Translations under genes and position numbers: made by a program
Notes under the pieces: generated by a model
Told to the model about the DNA's origin: nothing
The model's input: only the letters and a program-made list of their open reading frames with translations
The model's database searches: none
Assembly (NCBI GenBank): GCA_949317995.1
Contig: OX439049.1
Span: 10,269,395-10,333,394 of the forward strand
Direction of reading: 5' to 3'
Length of the DNA: 64,000 bases
Source: Acholoe squamosa
Lineage: Eukaryota; Annelida; Polychaeta; Phyllodocida; Polynoidae
Part shown: positions 1 through 11,005 of the stretch, piece after piece
Layout of the letters: every line of letters starts with the position of its first letter
How positions within the stretch are numbered: position 1 is the first letter of the stretch

Positions 1-123
1 CTGCACATGTGAGTTATTTTATCAGAATAAGACCAAATTTAGTGTCCTCAAACCTGGGTATCTCCTAAATCTTCACAAGAAAAATCGGAAGGTTTTGATC
101 AAAATTGACCATTTTATGACAAT

Positions 124-350
124 TACAGTAAATCCTCGCATATAAGACATGGCCTATACACCAAAATTACTTCATGTGCATCCTATAAGATCTAGCCCAA
201 GTCAGGGTGCGTCATATAGGCAAGGATTTTATACTAAAGAACAGTACTAAAAGGACCAAAAAGTTGCCCTAGATGTGTCCTATAGGACTTACCCTAAGCC
301 AGGGTGCGTCCTATAAGCGAGGGGCATCCTATACGCGAGGATTTACAGTA
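124..350. mobile_element. MITE with pogo/Tigger-like termini
   Basis: The terminal inverted repeats are tacagtaaatcctcgc at 124 and gcgaggatttacagta ending at 350, within TA dinucleotides. The interior has repeated cctataggac and gggtgcgtcctata motifs in both orientations. The termini resemble pogo/Tigger-derived elements (CAGT...CTCGC), which is family-level recognition only. A second copy sits at about 14900-15125. Confidence 0.55.
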
Positions 351-1289
351 ACAGTTTTGGTACACTTCATTTTCGGATTTCTTTTTAGAATTCCCTGATG
401 TTATCTTGCACCTTATAATTATAACCCTCATTTTCCCTAGAAAATGTTTTAGAAGTTACGAGCTGCCAAGAATGACCAAGGGCATATAATGAAATTATTT
501 ATGCCAAACCAATATTTTTTTATTTCAAATGACCAAAACTACAAAATTATGCATGGGAGCCCATATCAAAATTCCCTTTATAAAAAAGTAAATTATCTGA
601 ACTAAATTTTAGAAAAGTTAAAGAAGAATCTAGTTGTTGGTTAGAATTAGTCTGTTATACTTGACTGATTCGGCCTCCAGTCACCCTGGGTCAACTAGGT
701 CATCAGGTGTGCAGTCAATCACTCACAGGTAGCAGGCAGGCAGGCAGGCATAGCTGGCAGTTCAATTTTTCTTTTGTAATTGTAACTTTGTTACCTGTTC
801 GTTTTTCTTTGTTTAAATAAATAGGCTGGTAGTCGACGACTGGACTGGCCGAAGTGCATCTACCTCTTGCTTAGTCCCTCTGCATAGTTAATAAAAATAG
901 CTAATCTAATCATTTTTGTTTTGAAATAATAGAAAAATTATCCTTTTTTTGTTGATTCATGAGGAATTTACCTAGAATGTGAGGTATCAGGTTCAAACAA
1001 AAATTCTTAATAAACAAGGATATTAGAACTTTCATCATGTGAAGTTTCACATTTCTTTGTTTGTTGGTTATGATAGAAAGAAATTCTCAAAATGGTGTAT
1101 GGGACCCCCTTCTTTTCTTTGCAGAATCTTATTCTAGTCACTAGACTTGGATTCAATGGTAGCAACCCACCTTAAACATAATCATAATCCTATTATAGCA
1201 GGTATCATCAAAGAGGAAAGATGTTTGAGGACAAAGAGCTAAGTAAGCCTGACAAGAATGACACATGAATGCCAATGAACATGGCTTGG

Positions 1290-2050
1290 GAAATGATGCA
1301 CCCCTTTAGCACAGCATGATGCACCAGGCTTCATTTCCTTTTCATGATGCACTCATTGATCATGGTGAAAACCTTCAATGGTATATTAAGCCCTCTGACA
1401 GCATCCTGAATGCACCGCTAGTGACACGCTAGTGCTGCATTCATGTACCATTCAGCGTATCGACAAATTTACATATTGCATTAAAACACTATGTGGCCAT
1501 TAAAGGGTTAATGGCCTTTAAGGGCTGCTAATGCAGGAGAGCATCATGTCCGTGGGTAGCCATGATGCACCAATGAACTGCTGGCAATCATTGCAGCATC
1601 ACGCTTCAGGACCTTCCAGTAGTGTATCAACCCCACAGGGTTGGCGTGATGCTTTAATATAGTCCTTGCGAGTTCCTCATGCATCATAACAACCAAGGAC
1701 TTAAAGCATTAAGTCATTTGATGTATTAGAAAGATATTACCTCTTTAAGTCTTCATGTCATACAGCTGTCATGGCAAGCCAATTGTTACATAATCAAACA
1801 AAGGATGACATATGTCTGCACTTCATTAGCAATGGTCAACTTACCTGGCTTATCTCTTGAAGGACTGCATAGGGCTTAACAGTGTCAGTGAATTCTTACG
1901 AGTGATACATTCAAGCATTACACCAACCTTACAATGTTGATTTGTTCCAACAGGGTTGGCATGATGCATGAATGCAGGACTGGCGAGTTAACCACCAGGG
2001 CTGCATTCATGAATCATGACAAGAAATGAACGTGGTGATGCATTAATGCA
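1290..2050. repeat. Palindromic ATGATGCA-rich repeat cluster
   Basis: Several short imperfect hairpins are built from ggttggcatgatgc, gaatgcaggactgg and ctgcattcatg-type modules and their reverse complements. The same family recurs at about 5040-5220, 6100-6290, 6790-7240, 7490-7590, 11740-11890, 14160-14350, 16160-16600, 16850-16930, 17490-17680, 30080-30290 and 63680-63930. Confidence 0.65.
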
Positions 2051-2152
2051 CTGTTCAGTCTATAAAGGGTAAACTAATTATCATTCCTTTCAAATGGCTT
2101 ATCCATTGAATTATTCAAAGGAATTAATGAAATGGAGAGAGGAGGAGGAGAC

Positions 2153-2276
2153 ACCTTTGCCATGAGAGGTGATGTAGATACATATGAATAGACTGTAACA
2201 AGTATGTTTTGCGTGTTGAATATCTAGAATCTAAATCATATAAAAGGAGGAGATGTTGATGGACTCTTCAGTCTCT
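2153..2276 (+). promoter_or_regulatory. Gene 1 promoter
   Basis: TATAAAA lies at 2239-2245 and an initiator TCAGTCT at 2268-2274 with its A at 2270, 31 bp from the start of the TATA box. ACCTTTGCCA (reverse TGGCAAAGGT, like a DR1 nuclear-receptor site) lies at 2153-2162, 86 bp before the TATA box. The predicted 5'UTR is about 31 nt. The same layout recurs at the paralogues. Confidence 0.75.
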
Positions 2277-2300
2277 GATCACACCTCACAGACATACAAC

Positions 2301-3683
2301 ATGATCCGCATCATCCTTCTTGCTGCTGTGGCCTTCTGCCTGACAGAGGCCTCTGGATATGGTGGCTATGCCCGTGCTGCTCCTCACAAGTAAGTGCATA
2401 TTATAATCACTGAATCGCTGACCTCAATTTGTCTGCCTGCTGAGACATACCATAACTTAAAACACTTCAACCACTGCAGAGTTATCATTAGGGAGTGGAC
2501 ATTATTTATCAACAAGGCGGGGGGTGATGAGTTTGAGGGGAGGGGGCATAAAAACATTTTGCGTGTCCTCAAGAATTTCCATCGCCCTGTTGATAAATAA
2601 TGACCACTCTGTTTCCTGGGATTAGAGGGCTGGTTGCTAGGGACGGAATGCGAATAGAACAAAAACGTTCTTTTTCATGTTATTTTTTTTTCTGACAGCC
2701 ATATGGGGAGGAATATAACTAACATTGATGGTTCTGATGATTTGAATGTAATCTAGAGATGATTTAGCAGGGAAGGGTCTCTCATTTAGTGAAAATTTCA
2801 ATTATAAAGGTCTACAGGGGTTGCCAAAGAAAAAAAGAAATTTCAGAATTTTGTGAATTTCCTCATTTTTTACGTATTTTTCTACTTTAACATTCTCTCT
2901 AGACCTTAATAATTGGAATATCCACTAAATGTGACACTGTTCCCTACTAAATCATCTCTAGATTGCATTCAAATCATCGGAACCATCAATTTCAATGATA
3001 TCCCTATGATATTCCCTATATAGCCGTCCAGAATAAAGTAACATGAAAAAGAACGTTTTTGTTCCATTTGCATTCCGTCCCTAACAACCAGCCCTCCAAT
3101 CCCAGGAAATTGAATTAAATAAGATCTGTGGTCAAAATGAGGTATAATAGGTTAATCTCTGATTGAAATTCATGAAAATATATGCAAATTTAAAAAAAGG
3201 GGGGGTATACACTATCCTTTATTAAAGAGTTAATATGATCAGAAAGGTCTGATCCTTTCTAGTATAAACCGTCACCTGGGAACTTGTGGGAAGGTATTTT
3301 TATTAAATCTAACCACAGTTTTTATTATCATTATTGAAATTGTGAATTTATTTAGTACAATGTTTAATAAATATCATACTTTGTTTTACAGTGGATATGA
3401 ATCAAGCGTGAACAGGAACAATGCCCAACGTCAGCTTGGTGTCAATAGCATCGCCAACTGGGTAGGAAGTGGAAGTGGAACTGCCCGCAGAGATGGTGTC
3501 CCCGGCACTCCTCTTGGTGTGACTGGCCATGACAGATACTCCTATGGTCATGGACATGGATATGGTGGATATCGACATGGAGGGTATGGTGGATATGGTC
3601 ATGGAGGCTATGGCCATGGAGGATATGGTGGCTACGGAGGATATGGCCATGGTGGCTATGGAGGATATGGCTATGCTCACTAA
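2301..3683 (+). CDS. Gene 1: secreted Gly/Tyr/His-rich protein, 126 aa, two coding exons
   Basis: Coding exons are 2301-2389 and 3392-3683; the intron is GT-AG, phase 2, and the split codon becomes Asn30. Residues 1-18 (MIRIILLAAVAFCLTEAS) form a clear signal peptide, so the product should be secreted. Residues 30-78 are a conserved polar domain with NRNNAQRQLGVN, IANWVGSGSG and a dibasic TARRDGVPGTPLG stretch. From about residue 79 to the end the protein is a Gly/Tyr/His tail built of GYGHGGYGG-like units. The start is fixed by the TATA box and initiator just upstream and by identity with seven paralogues. Such composition is typical of extracellular structural proteins (shell matrix, cuticle, jaw, adhesive); which one is not decidable here. 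Inference only: Tyr and His could cross-link or bind metal. The exon 2 donor is AAG/GCAAGT, a GC-AG intron, unlike the GT of its paralogues. Confidence 0.87.
2493..2609. mobile_element. Short MITE in gene 1 intron 1
   Basis: The termini are 27-bp inverted repeats with two mismatches: gagtggacattatttatca at the left end, its complement at the right end. The total is 117 bp. The interior is G-rich and shows no coding sequence. Confidence 0.6.
2612..3109. mobile_element. Fold-back (long inverted repeat) element in gene 1 intron 1
   Basis: Left arm 2612 to about 2830 and right arm about 2885-3109 are inverted copies: ttcctggg at 2613 pairs with cccaggaa ending 3108, and aatgtaatctagagatgat pairs with atcatctctagattgcatt. 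Arms of over 200 bp surround a short spacer. This is a non-autonomous MITE or fold-back. It abuts the 2493-2609 MITE, so one may have inserted beside the other. Confidence 0.65.
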
Positions 3684-4090
3684 GGCAAGTGGCAGTAGTC
3701 TGCTATCTCTTTCTTTTTAATAATCCAAATCATTTATCTGGTTTTGTAAACAACTTGCAAAGTTCTAGCCCAATTTCAATTTCTTCTCTACAATTTGTGT
3801 TCAGCATTTACTATCAAACACAAGTTCTCCTTTAACATTTCACTTTTATTAAGTGTATAATCACACTGGTATCTTAACAGCTTAGTAACTGTTGTCTTTC
3901 CTCGTGATATGGGGAAGGTTTCTCAGTAATATGAGCTAATTAAACAACCATCACCTCATGGTGGCAATACTTTATTTCTTATCCTTAGCTTTCAGGTAAG
4001 AAAACTTGTGAAATAAGCAGCTAAATATTTGCAATGAGACTTGTTTGTTTCTTCTCAGGATGCTCATTTATTCTCTGATTTCCCTTTCAG

Positions 4091-4235
4091 TTCACAAACA
4101 CCCTGTTGGGAGGCTGCAGCTTGGTATCCAGAACATCATGGGGAGCCTGAAACTTGCAGCTCAAGCCGTTCGGGGCAAAATAGATGGCCATTCGTGAAAA
4201 TTGAGGGCAATAAAGAATACATATTCTAAACTAAA
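4091..4235 (+). other. Gene 1 3' exon (3'UTR or C-terminal extension)
   Basis: The acceptor ttcag ends at 4090 and AATAAA is at 4209-4214. After splicing from G3684, the frame of exon 2 continues past the TAA for 35 codons (VHKHPVGRLQ..., ending KIDGHS) to TGA 4195-4197. The exon is homologous to the 3' exons of all other paralogues. It is called from splice sites and homology; translation is unproven. Confidence 0.7.
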
Positions 4236-6680
4236 CTGTAGCATTCTTCCCTTCACATTTTATGTAATGTATAAGAGCTTATACCACGTACCTTGTGTAT
4301 AAAGTATGGCTTATACATGTGGATTTACCTGGTAGTTAACATTGCAACTACTAGAACATAACCAAGGCATTTCATTTTATGAATAACACTACATTTAGCC
4401 AAAGCAGCAGCCTAGGGTTTCCAGTGGGACCAAGGGGCCCTAGCTGCACATAGCATTTTGAAATTTGAAAATTCGCTAAGTAGAGCAAAAGCTATGTTAT
4501 TTTCATTTTGTATCTCCAAGCTCTAAGTACATCTTATAAATGGGGTGGCCTCATATTCAAGGTACTACAGTATATTCAAGGAGACGGTATGAGAAGTTCT
4601 ATCTATCTTTCAATGAATTGAGCTTCATGTTATTCTCTTTTAGAATATATAGAATATTTACTTCATGGTTAGAATATAGCATGGCATCACTTTTGTGGTC
4701 ATCTCACAAACAAAGAACTCAGAATAAAGGATAGTTACATCACCACTTTATGATTGACCTGAGCATTTGACTGAGAGACACCATGTTTTTTCAGTACACT
4801 ATGACCCAGTGTTAAGTAATAGAACCTGACTTAGATACCAAAGTGTTCAAACAATACTACCTTAAAACCTCCTCAGAATCCCAAATTTGCCTTCTAATAT
4901 TTTCACAAAGTAAATTGGGGAGGGTCTGTTCTGGGGAATGATCTTACTCAATCGAGTCATAGTAAAATTCAGTGTAAATTGTCTGAAACTTAGCTTCTAG
5001 ATTTTCCTCAAGTTAGGGGGTCGGCTTCTGAGGAACATCTGATAATCACAGGCCCAGTGCATTACTTGCCCATGCTGCATTCGAGCATCATGCCCTCTTC
5101 TCAGTTTATACAGTCCCAGAGAGTTGGCATGATACTTCAAAGAAAAAAAACTTGCTAGCAATTCATTGGTGCATCATGATTATCTATGGGAATGATGGCC
5201 CATGGGCATTAGCAGCTCCTAGTTAGAAATAAGGTTAAGGCATAGAGACAATCCTGGAGGAAATCACAGTCACATGATTCACCCTTGATTGGCCTATCTG
5301 ATTATTTAAAATGTGTCTTACAACCCACCCTGATGTGAAGTGAATCGTAAATAGAGGAGTGTACAGGTTCCACATGGACCCTTCTACTGTGTACATATTG
5401 TATATAAAGGGCAAGAAAAGAAGCTATGATCATAGGATACAAATGAAGGCAGTCCCTGAGTGTAATGAAATAAACACTTTGAAAATAAAAGAAAGAAGGA
5501 AAGAGGATGTGAATCTTATTTTTCATTATCAGCATATTGCGCAGACTCAGGCATTTTCACTATTCATAATGGAACACACCAACAAAGTGCCGAATTATAT
5601 TCTGCATACCTGCAAACTCCTAAGTTCTTTTAAAGATCAACCAGGGTCAATCTTGTGATTCACCCAGATCCAATGCAATCTCAATTGAACCTTTATATAG
5701 GGGGGTCTTAGTAAAATTCAAAACTGAGGATAACAGACACCTTCAGAAACCACTGATATACATATATTTGGCCTCTAGATTGATAAAGTTTCTTAGGACC
5801 CTGTAGGGCCCTATATTCTCCTGCCTCGCTTTCAAAGAAAAGACTCTTTTTTCTCACCTGGATTTTGCAGGTATGATCTTGAATTTATCTCTATTGTTGG
5901 TGTTGGGGGAGCCAGAATGAGTGTGAAATGAATGGAAATTAGATTGGAATTGGATCAGAGATCTTGCTACCTCGAGGTATGGCATTAAGTTTTGTTTGAC
6001 ATGACTATTTAAATTTGACATGAGACAAGGGGATCCCTAACCAGCGCTTCAGAACAAAGTTTAACACTAATTGAGAGCAACCGAATGTCTTTATGATCCA
6101 ATGCCATCACAGTGCTTCAATACGGTGCTAGTGAGTGTCTTCAACAGCATTGCCTTGGTTCATCCTGCTGACTCTTGACTGTAACAACCCCATAGCATTG
6201 GCATGATGCTTGAAGGTAACACTGCTGAGTTACAAACCAGTGCTGCATTTATAAAGTGCATCATGATAACAAATGGATCTGATGTATTGAAGCAGTTGTT
6301 ACCTGTTGGTCTTAAAGATTAAAACTGGGAAACGGCATTGGCAGACTGCACTTTTGAAGGCAGGTGAAATTTAAAGCTAACTCCTTGATGGGGGGAGAGA
6401 CATTCCATCTGGGGGGGGTTCAAACTATATGGGTGATTCAAGTACTCATTGCAACATGTTGAAATTTCGCAGACGAATCAAAGTTTTGGGGGTGAATGAG
6501 GCAAAATCAGTTGTGGGGGAAGCGGGTTCATGATAACTTTGATCATATTGGTAGGGGGTCAGAAAAAGATTTGCCAGTCTGCAAAAATTCAACGAGCCCC
6601 CCTAGCTGACAATAAATGACTCGTCCCTTAAACCAAGTGGTACATCTGATCTAGAATATCCTACATGTACATGAAGCTTA
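4236..6680. other. Intergenic region between genes 1 and 2, no supported gene
   Basis: About 4255-5300 matches about 11030-12260 downstream of gene 2, and about 5976-6690 matches about 14039-14745. Both are parts of the tandem duplication unit. ATGATGCA-type hairpins occur at about 5040-5220 and 6100-6290. Short ORFs here lack splice context or a recognisable domain. Confidence 0.6.
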
Positions 6681-7695
6681 TTCTACTTAAACATACTCAT
6701 AATCCTATTACAGAAGGTATTATCAATGAGGAGAAATGCTAAGACATTCACGGACAAAGAGCAATGTAAGCCTGACATGCAGGAGGACACCTGAATGCCA
6801 ATGAACATGGCTTTCTGGGAAATGATGCACCATTTAAACACATCATGATGCCCCAGGCTTCATTTTTCATGATGTACTGATGCATCGTGCTGAACCTTGT
6901 GAGGGCACCTTTAATACACTTCCCAGCGCTGCATTAACTTATCATTCATGATAACAAAAAGTATACATAGTGCATTAAAGTAGAATGTGGGCATTAGAGG
7001 GTTAATGTCCTTTAAGGGACACTTATGCAGCAGTGCACCATGCCCATTTGTCATCATGATGCACCAATGAAGTGCTGATGAGACTGCCCACCAGCACTTC
7101 ATTGGTGCATCATGCTGAACTTCTGGTTGTGTATCAACCCAACAGGGTCATATGGTACCGGGTACTTGAATGTAGTCCTGGTAGGTTACTTATCAGGGCT
7201 ACATTCATGCATCATGATAAACAAGAGGCATGATGCAATAGCGGCCCTTAAAGCATTAAGACATATGATATATTAGAAAGATATTACCTCTTTAGATCTT
7301 CATGTTCTACAGCTCTCATGGCAAGCCAATTGTTACACAATCAAACAGAGGATGACATGATTCTGCCCTTCATTAGCAATGCTCGACTTACCTGGCTTAA
7401 CTCTTGAAGGACTGCATAGGGCTTAACAGTGTCAGTGAATATCTTACGAGTGATACATTCAAGCATCACACCAACCTTACAATGTTAATTTGTTCCAACA
7501 GGGTTGGCATGATGCATGAATGCAGGACTGGCGAGTTAACCACCAGGGCTGCATTCATGAATCATGACAAGAAATGAACGTGGTGATGCATTAATGTTCA
7601 GTCTATAAAGGGTAAACTAATTATCATTCCTTTCAAATGCCTTATCCATTGAATTATTCAAAGAAATTAATAAAATGGAGAAGGGAGGAGGAGAC

Positions 7696-7817
7696 ACCTT
7701 TGCCATGAGAGGTGCTATAGATACATGAACAGACTGTAACAAGTATGTTTTGCGTGCTGAGTAACTAGAATCTAAATCATATAAAAGGAGGAGAGGTTGA
7801 TGGACTCTTCAGTCTCT
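7696..7817 (+). promoter_or_regulatory. Gene 2 promoter
   Basis: TATAAAA is at 7780-7786 and the initiator TCAGTCT has its A at 7811, 31 bp from the TATA start. The DR1-like ACCTTTGCCA is at 7696-7705, 84 bp before the TATA box. Confidence 0.75.
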
Positions 7818-7841
7818 GAACACACCTCACAGACATACAAC

Positions 7842-10503
7842 ATGATCCGCATCATCCTTCTTGCTGCTGTGGCCTTCTGCCTGACAGAGGCCTCTGGATA
7901 TGGTGGCTACGCTCGTGCTGCTCCTCACAAGTAAGTGCATTAAAACTGTATCTTTTTATGTTCATCTGTCTGCCTGCTGACATATACTTCTACTTAAAGG
8001 AGCTCTGAATCAGCGACAGCGTCCATGTGCAAAGGTTGGCAGACTTAAGTCCTCCATTCGGTGCTCCATTAAATTCACATAAACTATCTCAGAGTTGTGG
8101 CAAAAATCAGAACTATAGTCTGTCTATAAGCAGTAATTATGAGTTGTATTTAGATACCATGTCCCAGTCTAGACCCATCTGGTGGTATTAATGGTTTTTT
8201 CTTCTAAGACTAGGGGAAAATTGAGTAAAAATTGACAGTTTGTATGTCACCTCTGGGGTCGGTGACTGCAGAGCTACCCTGACTCAGCTAAAGTACAACC
8301 ACACAAGAAATGCTCTCATTTCCTCAATTCCTAAGATATTTTCAATCTGAAAACAGATGCTGGATCCCCGGGATGCATTCTATACAGAATAGTAGTGTTT
8401 GCATGGGTGATATATTGATTTTCCGAATTTGATAAGGGCAATATGAGAATTGTTCGCTGTGACCAACTGGTAAAATGACAAAATGATATATTTTGAACCC
8501 CTGAGGAGAAAATATTCTCTATAAGCAGCAATTCTGGGTTTTATTTAGTTGCCTTGTCCCAATATAGACCTATCTGGTGATATTAATGGTTTTCCCCTAG
8601 GACTAAGTTTGAGTAAATATTGACATTTTGAATGCCACCTCCGGGGTCTGTGACCATGATGCTACCCTGACTCAGCTAAAGTACTACCACACAAGAAATG
8701 CTCAAATTCGGAAATTCTATATAATTATCACCCATGCAAACTCTACTATTCTGTATAGAATACATCCTGGGGATTCAGAACCTGTTTTGATATTGAACAT
8801 TGTATTAAGAATTAAAGAAATATGAGCATTTCTTGTGTGGTAGTACTTGAGCTTAGTCAGGGTAGCACCTAAGTCACCAACCCCAGAGGTGACATCCAAA
8901 CTGTCAATTTTTACTCAATTTTCCCCTAGTCTTAGAAGAAAAAACCATTAATACCACCAGATGGGTCTAGATTGGGACATGGTATCTAAATACAACTCAT
9001 AATTACTGCTTATAGACAGACTATAGCTCTGATTTTTGCTCTGAGATTATTTTTACTCCTACTTCCCCTGATCCTAGAATAAAACCGTTAATAGCACCAT
9101 AATGTACTTGATTAGGTCTTGGTTAAGGTAACTAAATACAACCCAGAATTACTGCTTATAATCATAGATTTCTACCTAGGGGTTAACAGTAGATATATTT
9201 TAAAACCATTTCGACCCCCTCCCCATGCAGTGAAGTGGTAGAAAAAATTTCACCCCCTCCCCCAAACCACTGTGCCTCTGGATGTTAAACAAATAATCAT
9301 TACCTTTGGATTTTATTTTTTTTTAATAAAAAAGAAAAGAAAATACCTTTTCAAAACTTTGGATATGAAATGATATTACAGCACTGCCACCTGGTGGCAA
9401 TCTGCTGAACCATTATAATTCCATATTTTGCCACCAGTGGCAGCACTAGTGGTAAGCCCAGGAAGGGACACTACACAGTATATGAGACAGAGCCATTGCT
9501 AGTACCAAACAAATTACCTAGGTGGCTCATGTAGTCGGGGGCTAGATCAACAGTTGGCCTCTTTGTACAGTTTACTTTGGTTGTCCCTTCCTAATAGTCT
9601 ATATGAAGCTATATTCTAAAAATCTATACCTGTGGATAGCAAATACTTTAAACTTAAACAACATAAGTTTTATATAGACTTAGTACTTCAATTACAAGAG
9701 AAATTAAAATTTAAAAGTTTTCTTAGATGACACATATAATCCAGGCTGAGTAAAACCAAGCCATTGTCTCTCTATCAGGCTAATCCCCTCCATTCACACC
9801 TAAAACAATGGACAGGTACTTAAGGTGATTTAGATAGAGGCAAGGGCAGCTTATCAGTCTTATCAATTCCCATTTTCTTCTGTGGGTGGAAGGGAAGATA
9901 AGAGTTTACCCACAATCCTCTGTCAGATCCAAAATGGCCGTCAGGGGGGCAGTTACATAAGTAAATTCAAGATGGCCACCTCCATACAGGAATGGCTGTG
10001 TTCCCTATAGGGGGAGTCTCCTCCCTCTATACTGTATCCTCCCTGGTTAATATGATCAGATAGGTCAGAGGCCTTCGTGTATAAACCATCACCTGGGAAC
10101 TTGTGGGAAGGTATTTTTATTAAATCTAACAGTTTTCTTTATCATTATTGAAATTGTGAATTTATTTAGTACAATGTTTAATAAATATCATACTTTGTTT
10201 TACAGTGGATACGAATCAAGTGTGAACAGGAACAATGCCCAACGTCAGCTCGGTGTCAATGACATCGCCAACTGGGTAGGAAGTGGAAGTGGAACTGCCC
10301 GCAGAGATGGTGTCCCCGGCACTCCTCTTGGTGTGACTGGCCGTGACAGATACTCCTATGGTCATGGACATGGGTATGGTGGATATGGACATGGAGGCTA
10401 TGGTGGATATGGACATGGAGGCTATGGCCATGGGGGATATGGTGGCTATGGAGGTTATGGCCATGGGGGATATGGTGGCTATGGACATGGCTATGCTCAC
10501 TAA
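7842..10503 (+). CDS. Gene 2: secreted Gly/Tyr/His-rich protein, 128 aa
   Basis: Coding exons are 7842-7930 and 10206-10503, joined in phase 2 across a 2.3-kb intron that holds a large fold-back. The signal peptide is identical to gene 1. The mature part has the conserved domain (residues 30-78, with RR at 62-63 and Asp49 in the VNDIANW motif) and a tail of about 50 residues of GYGHGGYGG units ending GYGHGYAH. The stop TAA is one base before a GTAAGT donor. It sits in the second unit of the tandem duplication. The function is inferred as an extracellular structural protein from composition and signal peptide. Confidence 0.87.
8099..9040. mobile_element. Large fold-back element in gene 2 intron 1
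   Basis: Left arm about 8099-8317 and right arm about 8823-9040 are inverted copies; gcaaaaatcag pairs with ctgatttttgc. A second inner pair (about 8340-8420 and 8710-8800, sharing ctattctgtatagaat) is centred on the same axis near 8565. A third, direct copy of the outer arm lies at about 8520-8705. No coding capacity is seen. Confidence 0.65.
9041..10200. other. Rest of gene 2 intron 1, nothing recognised
   Basis: AT-rich intronic sequence with a short A/T-rich stretch near 9320-9350. From about 10045 onward it is alignable with the end of gene 1 intron 1 (about 3230-3391). No exon or RNA gene is supported. Confidence 0.5.
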
Positions 10504-10859
10504 GGTAAGTGGTAGTAGTCTGCTAATTTTCTTTTGATAATCCAATCCATATAGTTATGTTATCAACTTCAACTTACTCGAGAAGAATTACTACCTCCCT
10601 ACATGTAACAGTTCCCTATCAATTTGTATCATTGTCTGGGCACCTAACACCCTAGTAACCTTTGGCCTTTTTTACCATGTGAGTATGGTTCTATAATTTA
10701 CTCACTGTAATGAGCTCATCAAATGACCAGTTGGACCTCATAGTCAGCAAGAATTTCCCCACGTTGGCTTTGTGCTATAAATAAGCAGCTATAATTATTG
10801 GCCATAAAACTTGGCCATTTCATATCTGGGTCTTATCGATTCTCTTATTTCTGTTACAG

Positions 10860-11005
10860 TTCACAGACACCCTTATAGGGGGCTGCAGTATGGTATCCAG
10901 AACATCATGGGAAACCGTACCCTTGCAGCTCAAGCCATTCATTGAAATAAATTGATTGCCGTTCATGAAAATTGAGAGGAATAAAGGTTACATATTCTAG
11001 ACAAA
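10860..11005 (+). other. Gene 2 3' exon
   Basis: The acceptor gttacag ends at 10859 and AATAAA is at 10980-10985. Spliced to G10504, the frame continues after TAA for 28 codons (VHRHPYRGLQYGIQNIMG..., ending QAIH) to TGA 10943-10945. Confidence 0.7.

Larger units (their letters stand above)
1..2238. repeat. Gene 1 upstream duplicated block
   Basis: Bases 1 to about 2389 match 14776 to about 17276 upstream of gene 3 almost throughout, and about 1170-2389 match about 6690-7930 upstream of gene 2. The block contains the MITE at 124-350 and a cluster of ATGATGCA-rich palindromic repeats at about 1290-2050. No protein-coding gene is supported in it. It is the 5' part of a tandem segmental duplication that carries genes 1-3. 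Confidence 0.8.

Noticed and set aside
3402-3680. Antisense ORF (Met/Ser/Ile/Ala/Thr-rich) opposite exon 2 of gene 1, repeated opposite every exon 2
   Set aside because: The complement of GGN-TAY-GGN-CAY codons has few stops, so the open frame is a by-product of the tail composition. No start context or splice sites.
3529-3720. Met/Asp-rich shifted-frame ORFs in exon 2 (also in genes 2-4, 7 and 8)
   Set aside because: Frame shadows of the same low-complexity tail; the other frame has a signal peptide, intron phase and promoter support.
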